A DNA stretch of 64,000 nt, from positions 32,402,264 to 32,466,263 of the forward strand of contig CM055102.1 of the NCBI GenBank assembly GCA_029204225.1. Direction: 5' to 3'. This document shows, piece after piece, positions 63,540 through 64,000 of the stretch. This stretch comes from Diphasiastrum complanatum. Lineage: Eukaryota; Streptophyta; Lycopodiopsida; Lycopodiales; Lycopodiaceae. The translations under genes and the position numbers were made by a program. Within the stretch, counting starts at the first letter, position 1. Each line of letters starts with the position of its first letter. The notes below the pieces were generated by a model. The model saw only the letters and a list, made by a program, of their open reading frames with translations, did not search any database and was not told where the DNA came from.

Positions 63540-64000
63540 ATGTTCATCAAGAACCGCCCATTGTTGCTTAAAATCAGCCTGCAGGAACTGTTGGACAGCA
63601 AGGACCAGTTTTGGAAGATCTTAGACAGCCAAGTGCAGTATCGGAAGATCTTGGACAGCAAATTGCAAGAAGAGACATGGCTGTTGGACAGCCTAAAACA
63701 GTCCCACGGTGGCTGTTGTCGACTTTGCGGGACAACAAAGTAAGTTCATTTTATCATGGAAAGACACGTGCCTCTACAAAATCAGTGGACTATGCTGATT
63801 TTTCAGATTTTGCTCTTACATCTCATGGAGATGTTGCGGAAGAACCTGTTTTTTATGAGCAGGCCAAGGGAGTAAAATGTTGGGAAGATGCGATGCAAGA
63901 CGAGCATGACTCACTCATGAAGAACTTGATTTGGGTTCTTGTTGATCTTCCTCATGGGAAGAAGGCAATTGGTTTTAAATGGGTATACAAAATCAAGTAT
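63540..64000 (+). pseudogene. Copia linker and reverse-transcriptase start
   Basis: An open frame carries a short imperfect repeat (LEDLRQPSAVSEDLGQQ), then WEDAMQDEHDSLMKNLIWVL and KKAIGFKWVYKIKY, the N-terminus of copia RT. The window ends here, so the catalytic YVDD site cannot be judged. Confidence 0.85.

Larger units (their letters stand above)
60191..64000 (+). mobile_element. Ty1-copia element, degenerate, runs off window
   Basis: Gag, zinc knuckle, protease, integrase and the start of RT follow in copia order on the + strand. A 963-base solo LTR is inserted in the zinc knuckle. There are several frameshifts and stops. No 5' LTR was recognised; the 3' part lies beyond 64000. Confidence 0.85.

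Overview
This window is plant nuclear DNA. It shows spliced GT-AG exons separated by very long introns, Ty3-gypsy chromoviruses, Ty1-copia elements, hAT transposons, LINE remnants and many (GA)n/(CT)n microsatellites. Introns of 5, 6.5, 20 and more than 17.5 kb in one gene point to a repeat-rich seed-plant genome. I cannot name the species.

One host gene is present, on the + strand. It encodes a plant AMBRA1/DCAF3-like WD40 protein. Twelve exons were located by eye between 7211 and 46456, and all phases agree. They give 689 codons, and the 3' end lies beyond base 64000. Exons 3 to 12 are well supported. Exon 2 is likely. Exon 1, a 9-base coding exon behind a G-box promoter-like stretch, is tentative.

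Layout. 1-6970: AT-rich flank with a gag zinc-knuckle remnant and a local duplication. 6967-7219: promoter-like region and probable start. 8043-13093 (intron 2): LINE remnants. 13094-13821: exons 3-5. 14018-19083 (intron 5): a nearly whole hAT transposon with a perfect 8-bp target duplication. 20279-22020: exons 6-9. 22021-25694 (intron 9): LINE remnants on the minus strand. 25695-26120: exons 10-11. 26121-46342 (intron 11): a nested stack, with a chromovirus inside a hAT element inside the LTR of a copia element, which lies between fragments of other hAT elements. 46343-46456: exon 12. 46457-64000: the start of the next intron, with a LINE remnant, a chromovirus inserted in a probable LTR of an older gypsy element, a hAT end fragment, and a copia element whose zinc knuckle is split by a solo LTR.

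I found no previously undescribed defence, metabolic or regulatory system. The points most worth following are the gene's very large, transposon-filled introns; two young gypsy elements that have both lost the reverse-transcriptase core yet keep nearly identical LTRs; hAT families whose ends carry different short palindromes; and a 34-base cytosine run.
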